The translations under genes were made by a program, and so were the position numbers. Positions 44,480-54,034 of a stretch of DNA of 64,000 nt are shown here, in pieces; the stretch's first letter is position 1, and the number at the start of each line of letters is the position of its first letter. A model generated the notes under the pieces. The model searched no databases, had not been told where the DNA came from, and was given only the letters and a program-made list of their open reading frames with translations. Source of the DNA: Bacteroidota bacterium (GTDB lineage: Bacteria > Bacteroidota > Bacteroidia > B-17B0 > Aurantibacillaceae); NCBI GenBank assembly GCA_020162035.1, contig JAIUNM010000013.1, forward strand, positions 40,661 through 104,660, in the 5' to 3' direction.

Positions 44480-45667
44480 ATGTACGGTCAATTAAAACAA
44501 CAATTACAAAACACGCTTTCTGAAATTGAAAGTAATGGTTTATTTAAGCGCGAAAGAATTATTACAACACCAATGGATGCTGTTGTAAAGGTAGGCGGTA
44601 AAGAAGTAATTATTTTTTGCGCAAACAATTATTTAGGCTTAAGCTCGCACCCAAAAGTTATTGAAGGAGCTAAAAAAGCTCTAGACTCGCATGGCTTTGG
44701 AATGAGTAGTGTGCGCTTTATATGTGGTACACAAGATATTCATAAAGAATTAGAACAAAAAATTGCGAAATTTTTAGGCACCGAAGATACAATTTTATAT
44801 GCCGCCGCTTTTGATGCAAACGGTGGTGTTTTTGAACCCTTGTTTGATGAAAATGATGCTATTATAAGTGATGAATTAAATCATGCAAGTATTATTGATG
44901 GCGTTCGTTTATGTAAAGCACAAAGGTATCGTTACAAAAATTGCGATATGGCAGATTTAGAAGAGCAATTAATTAAAGCACAAGCACAACGCAATAGAAT
45001 AATTGTAACAGATGGCGTTTTTAGTATGGATGGTTTTGTTGCTCCTTTAAATAAAATTTGTGATTTAGCAGATAAATACAACGCTTTGGTAATGGTAGAT
45101 GAATGCCATGCAAGTGGTTTTATTGGTAAAACTGGTAGAGGTACAATAGAGTTAAATAATGTAATTGGCAGAGTAGATATTGTAACCGGTACTTTAGGAA
45201 AGGCATTAGGCGGAGCAATGGGAGGCTTTACAAGCGGAAGAAAAGAAATAATTGAAATTTTAAGACAACGCTCTCGCCCTTATTTATTTAGCAACAGTTT
45301 AGCTCCAAGTATTGTTGGTGCAAGTAATGCTGTGTTTGATATTTTAAGTAGCACAACAGAATTACGCGATAAATTAGAGTGGAATGTAAATTATTTTAAA
45401 AAAGGAATTAAAGCTGCAGGCTTTGATATTAAAGATGGCGATAGTGCAATTGTACCTGTTATGTTGTATGATGCTAAATTATCGCAAACCTTTGCCGATA
45501 AATTATTACAAGAAGGTATTTATGTAATTGGGTTCTTTTATCCAGTTGTACCTAAAGATAAAGCGCGTATTCGCGTACAGCTAAGTGCAGCTCATTCAAA
45601 AGAACATTTAGATAAAGCCATAACTGCATTTACAAAAATTGGAAAAGAATTAGGTGTAATTAAATAA
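44480..45667 (+). CDS. kbl: Glycine C-acetyltransferase (2-amino-3-ketobutyrate CoA ligase)
   Basis: The 395-residue PLP enzyme of the alpha-oxoamine synthase family cleaves 2-amino-3-ketobutyrate with CoA to glycine and acetyl-CoA (threonine breakdown). Features are [65 protein letters not shown] and the PLP lysine in [14 protein letters not shown]. It lacks the threonine dehydrogenase partner nearby. hemB follows after 5 bases. Codon use is again host-like (TTA leucine). Confidence 0.93.
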   Translation: MYGQLKQQLQNTLSEIESNGLFKRERIITTPMDAVVKVGGKEVIIFCANNYLGLSSHPKVIEGAKKALDSHGFGMSSVRFICGTQDIHKELEQKIAKFLGTEDTILYAAAFDANGGVFEPLFDENDAIISDELNHASIIDGVRLCKAQRYRYKNCDMADLEEQLIKAQAQRNRIIVTDGVFSMDGFVAPLNKICDLADKYNALVMVDECHASGFIGKTGRGTIELNNVIGRVDIVTGTLGKALGGAMGGFTSGRKEIIEILRQRSRPYLFSNSLAPSIVGASNAVFDILSSTTELRDKLEWNVNYFKKGIKAAGFDIKDGDSAIVPVMLYDAKLSQTFADKLLQEGIYVIGFFYPVVPKDKARIRVQLSAAHSKEHLDKAITAFTKIGKELGVIK

Positions 45668-45672
45668 TTACT

Positions 45673-46653
45673 ATGGAATTAAACATTCAACGTCCGCGTA
45701 GAAATCGTAAAAACGAAACTATTCGTAATTTAATTCAAGAAAATTGGTTAAGCACTAATGATTTTATTTATCCACTATTTTTAATTGAAGGGAAAAACAA
45801 AAAAACAGAAGTGGCTTCAATGCCTAATATTTACAGATATAGTGCAGATTTAATTTTAAAAGAAATAGAGGCTTGTGTAAAATTAGGAATTAATTCTTTT
45901 TGTTTATTTCCAAGTATAAACGATAAATTAAAAAATAAAACAGCAAGCGAAGCTTTAAATAAAAACGGATTGTATTTAAAAACAATTTCATTAATTAAAA
46001 AATATTATCCAAATGTTGTATTAATGACTGATGTTGCCATGGATCCATACAGTAGTGATGGGCACGATGGCTTGGTAAAAAACAACGAAATATTAAACGA
46101 CGAAACTTTAGATATTCTTTGCAAAATGGCGTTGGCTCAAGCTTATGCAGGCGCAGACATAATTGGCCCCAGTGATATGATGGATGGTAGAGTTGGAAGC
46201 ATTAGAAATATTTTAGATAAAAATAAATTTACTAACGTTTCTATAATGAGTTATACTGCAAAGTATGCAAGTGCATTTTATGGTCCGTTTAGAGATGCTT
46301 TAGATAGTGCACCAAAATTTGGTGATAAAAAAACTTATCAAATGAATCCGGCAAATGTAACCGAAGCAATTTTAGAAGCAGATTTAGATACCATTGAGGG
46401 GGCAGATTTTTTAATGATTAAACCTGCATTAAGTTACTTAGATGTTATTAAAACATTAAAAGATAATTTTACTTTACCTATTGCTGCTTACAATGTAAGT
46501 GGCGAATACGCAATGGTAAAAGCTGCTGCTGCAAAAAGATGGATAGATGGAGATAAGGTGCGTGACGAAATTTTATTAAGCATAAAAAGAGCTGGAGCAT
46601 CAGTAATATTAACCTATTTTGCCAAAGAATTTGCAATTGCAAATAAAAAATAA
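45673..46653 (+). CDS. hemB: Porphobilinogen synthase (delta-aminolevulinate dehydratase)
   Basis: The 326-residue enzyme joins two 5-aminolevulinates to porphobilinogen in heme synthesis. The Schiff-base lysines lie in MSYTAKYASAFYGPF and LMIKPALSYLD. In the metal-site segment VAMDPYSSDGHDGL the zinc-binding cysteines of the human/E. coli type are missing, so this is probably a magnesium-type enzyme. It sits between kbl and aroK in one transcript; the aroK frame opens at its stop. hemA is elsewhere in this window (56338). Confidence 0.94.
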   Translation: MELNIQRPRRNRKNETIRNLIQENWLSTNDFIYPLFLIEGKNKKTEVASMPNIYRYSADLILKEIEACVKLGINSFCLFPSINDKLKNKTASEALNKNGLYLKTISLIKKYYPNVVLMTDVAMDPYSSDGHDGLVKNNEILNDETLDILCKMALAQAYAGADIIGPSDMMDGRVGSIRNILDKNKFTNVSIMSYTAKYASAFYGPFRDALDSAPKFGDKKTYQMNPANVTEAILEADLDTIEGADFLMIKPALSYLDVIKTLKDNFTLPIAAYNVSGEYAMVKAAAAKRWIDGDKVRDEILLSIKRAGASVILTYFAKEFAIANKK

Positions 46654-47177
46654 TTTATATACTACCTTACAATAAAATATGTTTAACCGGTTTTATGGGG
46701 TGTGGAAAAACTACACTTGGTAAAAAATTGGCTAAACAGTTAAATTATTTGTTTATTGATTTAGATAAAGAAATAGAAAGAGAAAGTAATAAAAGTATTT
46801 CTGATATATTTTTAAATGAAGGAGAAAATGAATTTCGTAAAATAGAAACAACCATTTTAAATAAAATATTAGAGTTAAATGGAAATTATATAATTGCTTT
46901 AGGTGGTGGAACAATATGTTTTAATAATAATTTACAAATTGTGAAAAATAAAGCATCTTTAATTTATTTACAAATGCCTGTAAAAGCCTTGTATTCTCGT
47001 TTAAAAGAATCTAAAACTAATAGGCCATTAATAAGCAATTTAAATGATGAGGAACTTTTATCTTTTATTGAAAATAAATTAAAAGAGCGCGAGAACTTTT
47101 ATTTACAAGCAAATTATATTTTTAATGCTTTATCAATTAATAGCACTGAAGTTATTAAAGAATTGAAAACTAATTAG
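46653..47177 (+). CDS. aroK: Shikimate kinase, non-canonical start codon
   Basis: This enzyme phosphorylates shikimate at position 3 for aromatic amino-acid synthesis. The frame upstream of the first ATG (46695) already encodes NKICLTGF, which together with MGCGKTT forms the first strand and Walker A motif (GFMGCGKT), so ATG 46695 would cut off the P-loop glycine. Upstream to the in-frame TAA at 46644 there is no ATG, GTG or TTG, only ATA and ATT codons. ATT at 46653 overlaps the hemB stop as TAATT, a one-base change from the common TAATG. Other motifs are FRKIETTIL, ALGGGTICF and KTNRPLI. Its end overlaps convergent aroB by 8 bases. Confidence 0.85.
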   Translation: MYILPYNKICLTGFMGCGKTTLGKKLAKQLNYLFIDLDKEIERESNKSISDIFLNEGENEFRKIETTILNKILELNGNYIIALGGGTICFNNNLQIVKNKASLIYLQMPVKALYSRLKESKTNRPLISNLNDEELLSFIENKLKERENFYLQANYIFNALSINSTEVIKELKTN

Positions 47178-48210
47178 TGCCTTCAAAAAACAAGAGGGCT
47201 TTAGATATTTCTTTTTCTGTAACCGTAATATCGTGTTTACATTTACCTATATCATTTAATAAAGCCATTTTTATTATTCCGTTTTTATTTTTTTTATCTT
47301 GTATTAAATATGGTTTTAAATCTAAATAATTTAATTTTAAAGTTATTTCAATAGTAAATTTTGAAACTAATGTTGTTACAACTTCATTTAACGTGTCTTT
47401 ACTAATTAATTTTTTTTGAAACGCAATATGTGTTTCAACTATCATTCCTATTACAACAGCATAACCATGTAAAATAAATAAATTATTTTTAACATAAAAC
47501 ATTTCAATGGCATGAGCAATGGTATGACCAAAATTTAATATTTTTCTTAAGCCTTTTTCAAATGGATCTTTATTAACAATGTTTTGTTTTAATGTTATTG
47601 CTTTTTTAATCAACTCTAATTCGGTCAATTTTCCGATTTGTAAGCTATTCCAAAATGTTTTATTGTTAATTAACGCTATTTTGTAAACTTCGGCTAATCC
47701 GTTTTGGTAATGTTCAACAGGCAAAGTTTTAAGAAATGAATTATTAATAAACACTAAATTTGGTTGAACAATTGTTCCAATACTATTTTTTAAATTAAAA
47801 TAATTAATTCCATTTTTTCCGCCAACACTTGCATCTACCATTGCTAAGAGCGTAGTGGGAATGTTTATAAAATTTACTCCTCTTTTATAAATAGAAGCGA
47901 CAAAGCCTCCTAAATCAGCTACTACACCACCGCCTAAATTAATTATTAAATCCGATTTATTTAACTTTAATTCAAATAATGTTTCTAAAATAGAGGTAAC
48001 CGTTTCAAAACTTTTACTTTCTTCACTTGCATCAACTTCAATAATTTCGGCCTTTAATAATGGATTTACATTTGAAACTAAAATTGGCAAACAAAATTGC
48101 ATTGAATTTGTATCACAAATAATTACAATTTTATTGAACTTATTTTTTAATAAATAATTAGTTATTAATTTAAAATTTGTTTGAATAAGTATTAATGAAT
48201 TATTTTTCAT
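47170..48210 (-). CDS. aroB: 3-Dehydroquinate synthase
   Basis: The 346-residue enzyme converts DAHP to 3-dehydroquinate, two steps before AroK's substrate. Characteristic sequences are INLGGGVVADLGGFVASIYK, FINIPTTLLAMVDASVGGKNG, LAEVYKIALI and the metal-binding LNFGHTIAHAIE. It is convergent with aroK, sharing 8 bases at the stops, so these shikimate genes are adjacent but not co-transcribed. Its start overlaps the upstream hydrolase gene by 11 bases. Confidence 0.94.
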   Translation of the reverse strand: MKNNSLILIQTNFKLITNYLLKNKFNKIVIICDTNSMQFCLPILVSNVNPLLKAEIIEVDASEESKSFETVTSILETLFELKLNKSDLIINLGGGVVADLGGFVASIYKRGVNFINIPTTLLAMVDASVGGKNGINYFNLKNSIGTIVQPNLVFINNSFLKTLPVEHYQNGLAEVYKIALINNKTFWNSLQIGKLTELELIKKAITLKQNIVNKDPFEKGLRKILNFGHTIAHAIEMFYVKNNLFILHGYAVVIGMIVETHIAFQKKLISKDTLNEVVTTLVSKFTIEITLKLNYLDLKPYLIQDKKNKNGIIKMALLNDIGKCKHDITVTEKEISKALLFFEGTN

Positions 48211-49003
48211 TTAAAAAATAAATTATTTTTTCGCATACTTGAGGTACAAATTCTAAATTTAAAGTATGGCCTGCATTTTTAATTACATCAAACTTAGAGT
48301 TATTTATGTTTTTATGCACTTCTTGTGCTAAATGTACTGGCAGTAGTAAATCTTTTTCGCCTTGTAAAACTAAAGTTTTAACTATAATTTTTTTAAGTTC
48401 GGGCCTGTAGTCTTCTCGTGCTTTTGTAGCTTGCATTAAATTAAAAATCGCAGTTGCATTTTGGTTTAATTCTTTTCTGCTTTCTTTCATTAATTCAATT
48501 GGTATTACAGGGTTGGTGAAATAATTTTCACTTAAAACGCTGGGCAACATAATATCTAAAAGTAAATTGTATCCTCCAATTTTTAAAGCATTCCACCATG
48601 ATAATTCAATTGCATTATAATATGGCGTTTTATGCGCAAAAGTTGCTAAAAGAATTAATTTATTTAAATTATTTGGGTAGTTAACTGCAAAATGTTGCGC
48701 AACTAAACTACCATAAGAGATACCACAAATTATTGGTTGATTAATTTTTAAAAAGTTTAATAATTCAAATACATCTTTTGCGTGTTCGTTAAAATTTTTC
48801 CAATCGGCATCTTTAGTGCTTTGTCCTTGAAAAACAAAATCAAGTAAAACAATTTTATATTCTTTTTCAAAATAAGGTAAAACAAAAAACCACGATAAAG
48901 TGCTTTGAGTTAAGCCATTTAAAAATACTATTGTTTGTGTTGAGTTTAAATTGCCTTTTAACTCATAAAAAATAATTTGATTTTGTGAATTAGTAAAATT
49001 CAT
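48200..49003 (-). CDS. Alpha/beta-hydrolase fold protein
   Basis: The 267-residue product has the alpha/beta-hydrolase layout: VFLNGLTQSTLSW near the oxyanion hole, the nucleophile elbow GISYGS (Ser near residue 97), the acid region LQGEKDLLLPVHLA and the catalytic His in NAGHTLNLEF. It lacks a signal peptide. Substrate is unknown. It overlaps aroB by 11 bases downstream and starts directly after the barrel gene's stop, giving a TPR-barrel-hydrolase-aroB transcript. Confidence 0.85.
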   Translation of the reverse strand: MNFTNSQNQIIFYELKGNLNSTQTIVFLNGLTQSTLSWFFVLPYFEKEYKIVLLDFVFQGQSTKDADWKNFNEHAKDVFELLNFLKINQPIICGISYGSLVAQHFAVNYPNNLNKLILLATFAHKTPYYNAIELSWWNALKIGGYNLLLDIMLPSVLSENYFTNPVIPIELMKESRKELNQNATAIFNLMQATKAREDYRPELKKIIVKTLVLQGEKDLLLPVHLAQEVHKNINNSKFDVIKNAGHTLNLEFVPQVCEKIIYFLNEK

Positions 49004-50722
49004 TTAAAATGGCACGAATGTAACACCTAACATAAAATTAAATCTCATACTTGGGTAATGGTCAAATCTATAATAACGTTGGTTTGCAATGTTATTAAAC
49101 TGCGCGAAAAAACTTAGCATTTTACTATATCTATATTCAGCTCCTAAATTAGCATCAACATAACCATTAAGTTGTGTTGGTTTATATGTTGTAGTAAATG
49201 TTTCGTTATCTCTAATTTCGCTTAACGTCCATTGTTTACCAGCTAAAAATATATCTGCTTTAATTATTATTTTACTTTCTAAATTATAAACCCCGCTAAT
49301 TGTAAAATCAAAATCTGGTTTATGATAGGCTCTTGTAATTGTTTTTGTTTTCCATATATAATAATTACCAGTACCTACAATATGAAATTTTTCTCTTAAT
49401 TGGTATTTTAAGCTGCCATTTATTGTTATTAGTGTTGCGTTATCATAAATAGGGGTAAATGAGTTTTGAAGCAAATTAGTACCTGTGTAATTTCTTACAA
49501 AAAAATACATACTATCAAAAATATCATAACTTACTTTTGTATTATAAGTTGTTTTAGAACTTAAATTTCCTCTTAAACCAATATAACCTTTTATTTTATT
49601 ATTTGTATTTGTATATTTTAAAGTAGTATCTACAAAAGGATTTGCTGTAGTTAATGATCTGAAACTATTTTTAATTAAACCTCCCTCTAATCCAGCGTAT
49701 GGTATTATAATATTTTCATATACATTATAATCTACACTTAACTTTGGGTAAAAATAAAATTTAGATTGTCCTTTAAAATTATCTAAAGTTCCAGTTAAAC
49801 CTAGTTTAGCATTCCATTTTTTTGTGCTTGCAATAAAATTAGGATTTAAGCTCATAATTAAATTATTTAATGTATCATTACTTTGCTTATGATTGTAGTA
49901 ATCGGTTAAAAAATTTAAGTTAAAATGCTCTCCATTTAAAAACATATCTCCACTAGCATTTAATTTAATGTTATTTTCAGCTTCTCTATGTAAATTTTGC
50001 AAGTTATGATATCCTAGTTCAATTGTATGATTTATATGTGTGCTATCTGTATAATGACTTTGTAGCTTTAATGTTGGGTTAATTAATTGGTATCTTTGTT
50101 TAGTATAACTATTACTTAATTTATTTACAGAAGTGTCATATCCGTAATATCTCACAACATCTCTATTATATAAAATATTACCACTTAATGTGTGTTTTTT
50201 ATAAAATTGTTTTGCAAAAACATTTAATTTATTATTACTCATGCCACCATAACCAACGTTTTCTAAATGCGCCGTGTTGGACAAGTGTTTAAAATGTAAG
50301 CCGTAATTATTTTGACGAGAACGTGTGTTTGCTAAAAATATTTCGCCGTAAGGCATATTATAAATTGGGCCATAACCTGCCTTAATTAAAGCATGGTATA
50401 ATTTAGGCAATGGTTCGTTTTGAATTTTTGCTGCATTAATTAATTGGACTTGATATTTTGGAAATAAAGGTTCGCTATAAATGCCATATTTAATGTTTTG
50501 AATTCTTTTAACACTATCTTTAATTTCGGGTAAATCAGAAAATTTTATAGCGTCTTTAATTGTTGGATTAAATGTAGTTGAAGTTGTGTAAGTATTTTCA
50601 GTTGGTGAGTTTTGTGAGTAAGTAATGCTTACAAAAGCAATTAGTAAAAATGCCAATAAACAACATTTAATTAACCGTTGTTGTTTTAAATTAAAATCAA
50701 TATTTGTAATACTGTTTTGCAT
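49004..50722 (-). CDS. Outer-membrane beta-barrel (TonB-dependent-receptor-like)
   Basis: The 572-residue product has an N-terminal membrane/signal segment (CCLLAFLLIAFVSITYSQ, about 21-37) and a body of Tyr/Asn-rich alternating strands ending in the aromatic C-terminus (FNFMLGVTFVPF) typical of barrels inserted by BAM. The start of the mature chain (KDAIKFSDLPEIKDSVKRIQ) is not a plug domain, so it resembles only the barrel half of a TonB receptor. It follows the TPR gene with no gap, and such a pair probably acts together at the outer membrane. Confidence 0.78.
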   Translation of the reverse strand: MQNSITNIDFNLKQQRLIKCCLLAFLLIAFVSITYSQNSPTENTYTTSTTFNPTIKDAIKFSDLPEIKDSVKRIQNIKYGIYSEPLFPKYQVQLINAAKIQNEPLPKLYHALIKAGYGPIYNMPYGEIFLANTRSRQNNYGLHFKHLSNTAHLENVGYGGMSNNKLNVFAKQFYKKHTLSGNILYNRDVVRYYGYDTSVNKLSNSYTKQRYQLINPTLKLQSHYTDSTHINHTIELGYHNLQNLHREAENNIKLNASGDMFLNGEHFNLNFLTDYYNHKQSNDTLNNLIMSLNPNFIASTKKWNAKLGLTGTLDNFKGQSKFYFYPKLSVDYNVYENIIIPYAGLEGGLIKNSFRSLTTANPFVDTTLKYTNTNNKIKGYIGLRGNLSSKTTYNTKVSYDIFDSMYFFVRNYTGTNLLQNSFTPIYDNATLITINGSLKYQLREKFHIVGTGNYYIWKTKTITRAYHKPDFDFTISGVYNLESKIIIKADIFLAGKQWTLSEIRDNETFTTTYKPTQLNGYVDANLGAEYRYSKMLSFFAQFNNIANQRYYRFDHYPSMRFNFMLGVTFVPF

Positions 50723-53700
50723 TTATTTTGGCGCGTTAGGGTTGTTAGTTTGATTGTTTTGCGATTCTTCAATAAGCTTATCAAACAAATCTTTATCTGA
50801 GTTATTTGTAGTGTTATTTATTTTTAAATCTGTTTGTTCTACTTTTAAATTTAATATTTTTTGATTTTCAATTTCATCAATCGATTTTATTTTTTGTTGT
50901 GCTTCATCAATAAATTCTTGTTTGCCTTTACCATCAATAATTGTTTGTAATATAATTTTAGCGTTTGCATTTTCATTTAAAGCAATATAAGCATCGGCTA
51001 AAAGCAACATTCCTTTATTGTTCCAATAATCATTTGTGTATGGAAATGAAATTATTTTATTTACTGTTTTATCTACATCTTTAAATTCCGATTTACTGTA
51101 TTGAATTTTTCCTATATGATAAAAAGCCTCGGCTCCTGTTGCATTTTTGGCAGTTTTAGTTATATCTTTAAATTCAATTAATGCATCATTTAATCTGTTT
51201 GTTTCAAATAACGATTTTGCTTTTATATATTTTGCTTCAGAAACTTGTTGTGGGCTAAGTTTTTCAGTGCTCATTACTTTATTACATTCTTGCAATGCAG
51301 TTTCGTAATTTAAAATATTAAATGCACTACGCATTGCGCCAAATCTTCCTGCGCTTTTATTTGAGGGAGTTTCTGCAACTTCTTGTAATTGTTGAAATAA
51401 AGGTAGTGCTTCGGCATATTTTTTATCTTTAAAATATATGTAACTAGCTTTTGCTAGTGCTACTTCTGTATTTATATTTCTAGGTTTGGTTATTAAATAT
51501 AAATATCCAGTTAATGCTTTTTCAAATAAATTTTTACTATAAGCACATTCGGCTAAACAAAATTGTGCTTCGTTAATGTATTTACCATTAGGAAATTTAG
51601 AAATATAATTTTCCCATTTTGGCATTGCGATATCACAATTTTTTTGATTGTAATAGGCATCATAAGCTGTATTAAAAATTTCTTTTTCAAGTTGATTTTC
51701 TGATAATGGATTGCCTACCGAGGCAAAATATTTTTCCATACCCTCAACATCTCCTTTTGCTTGAAATATTTTTTTTATTGCCTCTAATACTTCTTTGGCC
51801 GCATCGCTTTTAGTGTCTGTTTGAACAAACTTATCAAAATATTCAAATGCTTTTTCGTCTTGTTTTTTATTAAAATAAATATTACCTAATTGAGCATAAG
51901 CATTATTTGAAAAACTTGAATTTGGATAATTTTTTAAAATTTTATTGTAATATATAATTGCATTATCGTCATCTTTTAGATTTTTAAAATACGTATCTGC
52001 AATTTCATTTATTGCTGCACTATAATAATTAGAATTTGGATATCTACTTTCAATTTTCTTTAATTCATTTATTTTTTCTTTATAGTTTTTGCTTACTCCA
52101 TCGCAAAGTGATTTTTGATAAATTGCATAATCTACATCGTTTTTATTAGTTGCTATTGCTGTTTCGTAATATTCGCTTGCTTGTTTAAAATCGGCATTCT
52201 TAAAATAACAATCGGCTACTCTAATAGTTGCATCTGCAATTTTAGCATCTTCATATTTATTTTTAGTAAGTAAAAATTTTCTAAACGAAACGTTAGCATT
52301 TGTATAATCATCTTTTTCTTTTCTTTGAAAATAGGCATAACCTAATGCGTAGTTACTTAAATCGTACTCTTTTAAATTTATAGCGCCATTAAGTATTTGA
52401 AAGCCTTTCCATTGTTCAATTGCTGTTGTGTAATCTTTTCTAATGTAAGAAATTTCAGCCAACCAATATTGTGCTAATGCATTAAGTTGTAAATCAGAAT
52501 TTTGTTTTAATGATTTTTTAAATTGTTCTTCAGCATCGTCAATGTTATTGTTATTAAAGTTTTCAATTCCTTTAAAATAAATTAGTTTTTGATAGGTTAC
52601 TTTTAAAATAGGATCTATATTATCAATACTTTCAATGCTTTTAATAGCCATATCGTAATTTTTTGTAGTAGAATATACGTTAATTAAGTACCTATAACAT
52701 TCTTCTTTTTTAGATGAATTAGGGTATTGTTTTATGTAATTTTGAAATGCTTTTACAGCCTCATTGTATGGCGTAAAATCTAATTCGTAACTAATTTTCG
52801 CAAAGCTATATAATGCATCTTCGGTTATATTTGAGTTTATATTTTTGGTATATGCGCCTAAGTACGCATTTTTAGCTTTTAATTTATCTCCTGTTTTTAA
52901 GTAACAATCCGCTAAATGATACCAAGCATTTTGCGCAAGAGTATCATTACTTTCTAACGATTTAGAAAAATAAGGAATAGCTTTTTCAAATTCATTTGTT
53001 TTATATAAACAATAAGCTAAAGCGTAGTTTCCTTGAGGGTTTAAACCAGAGCCTAATTCTGTTTTCTTTAAATAAATTAAAGCATTATTAAAATCTTTTA
53101 AATTAAAATAACTTTCTCCAATCATTCTGTTTATTTCACCTTCTTTTTGAATGTTGGCACTATCGTTTAATAATTTAGGGGCTTCAGTAATTACTTTTTC
53201 GTACTTATTTTGGATAAAATATATTTGTGTAATGTAATAAGGAGCAATGCTTCCAAACGTTTCGTTTCCAACTAATCTATTAAAACCTGTAAGTGCAGTT
53301 TCATAATTTTTTTCAGAATAAGCAATGTGCGAGTAGTAATAGTTTGCTGGGAATGCATATTTGTTATCAATATCTTTTATTTCATAAAAATCTGTTTTAG
53401 CTTTTTCAAAATTATTAGTTTCAAAATAACTATAACCACGTTTAAACTGCATTTCAGCTATTTCATCTTTAGTTAAATCTTTTTTGTCAACTTTTTCAAA
53501 GTATTCAATTGTTTCGTTAGGTTTTTTCTTTCTAAAATTATTTTTTCCTAAATAAAAATAAGCCATGTTAATTTTTTGACTTTCAGGATATAGCCTAATA
53601 AATTCTTTTAATTGCCACTCTGCATCTTTATTAAAAAGTTCAATACCACAAACTGCAGAATAGAAACATGCGTTTGATTTTAAAATTCTATTTGTTGATG

Positions 53701-53878
53701 TTGCTGAATATTCGTTAAAATTATTTTGCGCGCTTGCAAATTGTTTTTTATCAAAAAGTTCTAACCCACTTTTGTACTTAGCATCTTTATCAATAAAAAT
53801 AGCAGTTTGTTGTGCTTTAGCAACAATGCTAAAACCAAAAATTAAACTTATAAAAACCGCTTTAATTCTACTAAACAT
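50723..53878 (-). CDS. Large tetratricopeptide-repeat periplasmic protein
   Basis: The 1051-residue product begins with a signal peptide (KAVFISLIFGFSIVAKAQ) and consists almost entirely of TPR helices, with repeated patterns such as AYFYLGKNNFRKKKPNETI, NYALAYCLYKTNEFEKAIPY and AYAQLGNIYFNKKQDEKAF. It ends in an Asn/Gln-rich tail. TPR superhelices mediate protein binding, so it is likely a periplasmic scaffold for the barrel encoded immediately downstream (adjacent codons). No enzymatic domain is seen. A 14-base palindrome lies 80 bases upstream. Confidence 0.85.
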   Translation of the reverse strand: MFSRIKAVFISLIFGFSIVAKAQQTAIFIDKDAKYKSGLELFDKKQFASAQNNFNEYSATSTNRILKSNACFYSAVCGIELFNKDAEWQLKEFIRLYPESQKINMAYFYLGKNNFRKKKPNETIEYFEKVDKKDLTKDEIAEMQFKRGYSYFETNNFEKAKTDFYEIKDIDNKYAFPANYYYSHIAYSEKNYETALTGFNRLVGNETFGSIAPYYITQIYFIQNKYEKVITEAPKLLNDSANIQKEGEINRMIGESYFNLKDFNNALIYLKKTELGSGLNPQGNYALAYCLYKTNEFEKAIPYFSKSLESNDTLAQNAWYHLADCYLKTGDKLKAKNAYLGAYTKNINSNITEDALYSFAKISYELDFTPYNEAVKAFQNYIKQYPNSSKKEECYRYLINVYSTTKNYDMAIKSIESIDNIDPILKVTYQKLIYFKGIENFNNNNIDDAEEQFKKSLKQNSDLQLNALAQYWLAEISYIRKDYTTAIEQWKGFQILNGAINLKEYDLSNYALGYAYFQRKEKDDYTNANVSFRKFLLTKNKYEDAKIADATIRVADCYFKNADFKQASEYYETAIATNKNDVDYAIYQKSLCDGVSKNYKEKINELKKIESRYPNSNYYSAAINEIADTYFKNLKDDDNAIIYYNKILKNYPNSSFSNNAYAQLGNIYFNKKQDEKAFEYFDKFVQTDTKSDAAKEVLEAIKKIFQAKGDVEGMEKYFASVGNPLSENQLEKEIFNTAYDAYYNQKNCDIAMPKWENYISKFPNGKYINEAQFCLAECAYSKNLFEKALTGYLYLITKPRNINTEVALAKASYIYFKDKKYAEALPLFQQLQEVAETPSNKSAGRFGAMRSAFNILNYETALQECNKVMSTEKLSPQQVSEAKYIKAKSLFETNRLNDALIEFKDITKTAKNATGAEAFYHIGKIQYSKSEFKDVDKTVNKIISFPYTNDYWNNKGMLLLADAYIALNENANAKIILQTIIDGKGKQEFIDEAQQKIKSIDEIENQKILNLKVEQTDLKINNTTNNSDKDLFDKLIEESQNNQTNNPNAPK

Positions 53879-53957
53879 TAAAAAGAAAAAGTGTAAAATT
53901 TATTTCATTAAAAATACTTTTGATTCTTTAATTGATTTATACTTCCAATAATATGTT

Positions 53958-53971
53958 ATTAACCCGTTAAT
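53958..53971. promoter_or_regulatory. 14-base palindrome between the TPR gene and ftsE
   Basis: ATTAAC and GTTAAT are perfect inverted copies around CC in the 156-base divergent gap. It could be an operator for either gene. Nothing else in this gap was recognised apart from the ftsE promoter. Confidence 0.25.
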
Positions 53972-53997
53972 GTTGATATTGGTTATAAGCAACAAGA

Positions 53998-54025
53998 TTG
54001 ATTTAGTTACAAATATTTAACTTTA
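53998..54025 (+). promoter_or_regulatory. ftsE promoter (TTG-N17-TAACTTTA)
   Basis: TTG at 53998-54000 and TAACTTTA at 54018-54025 are 17 bases apart, close to the Bacteroidota consensus with the final G replaced by A. The -7 box ends 9 bases before the ATG. The same TAACTTTA octamer occurs ahead of purL (959) and of the rhodanese gene (32853), hinting that it is an accepted variant here. Confidence 0.45.
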
Positions 54026-54034
54026 TAAACTATT

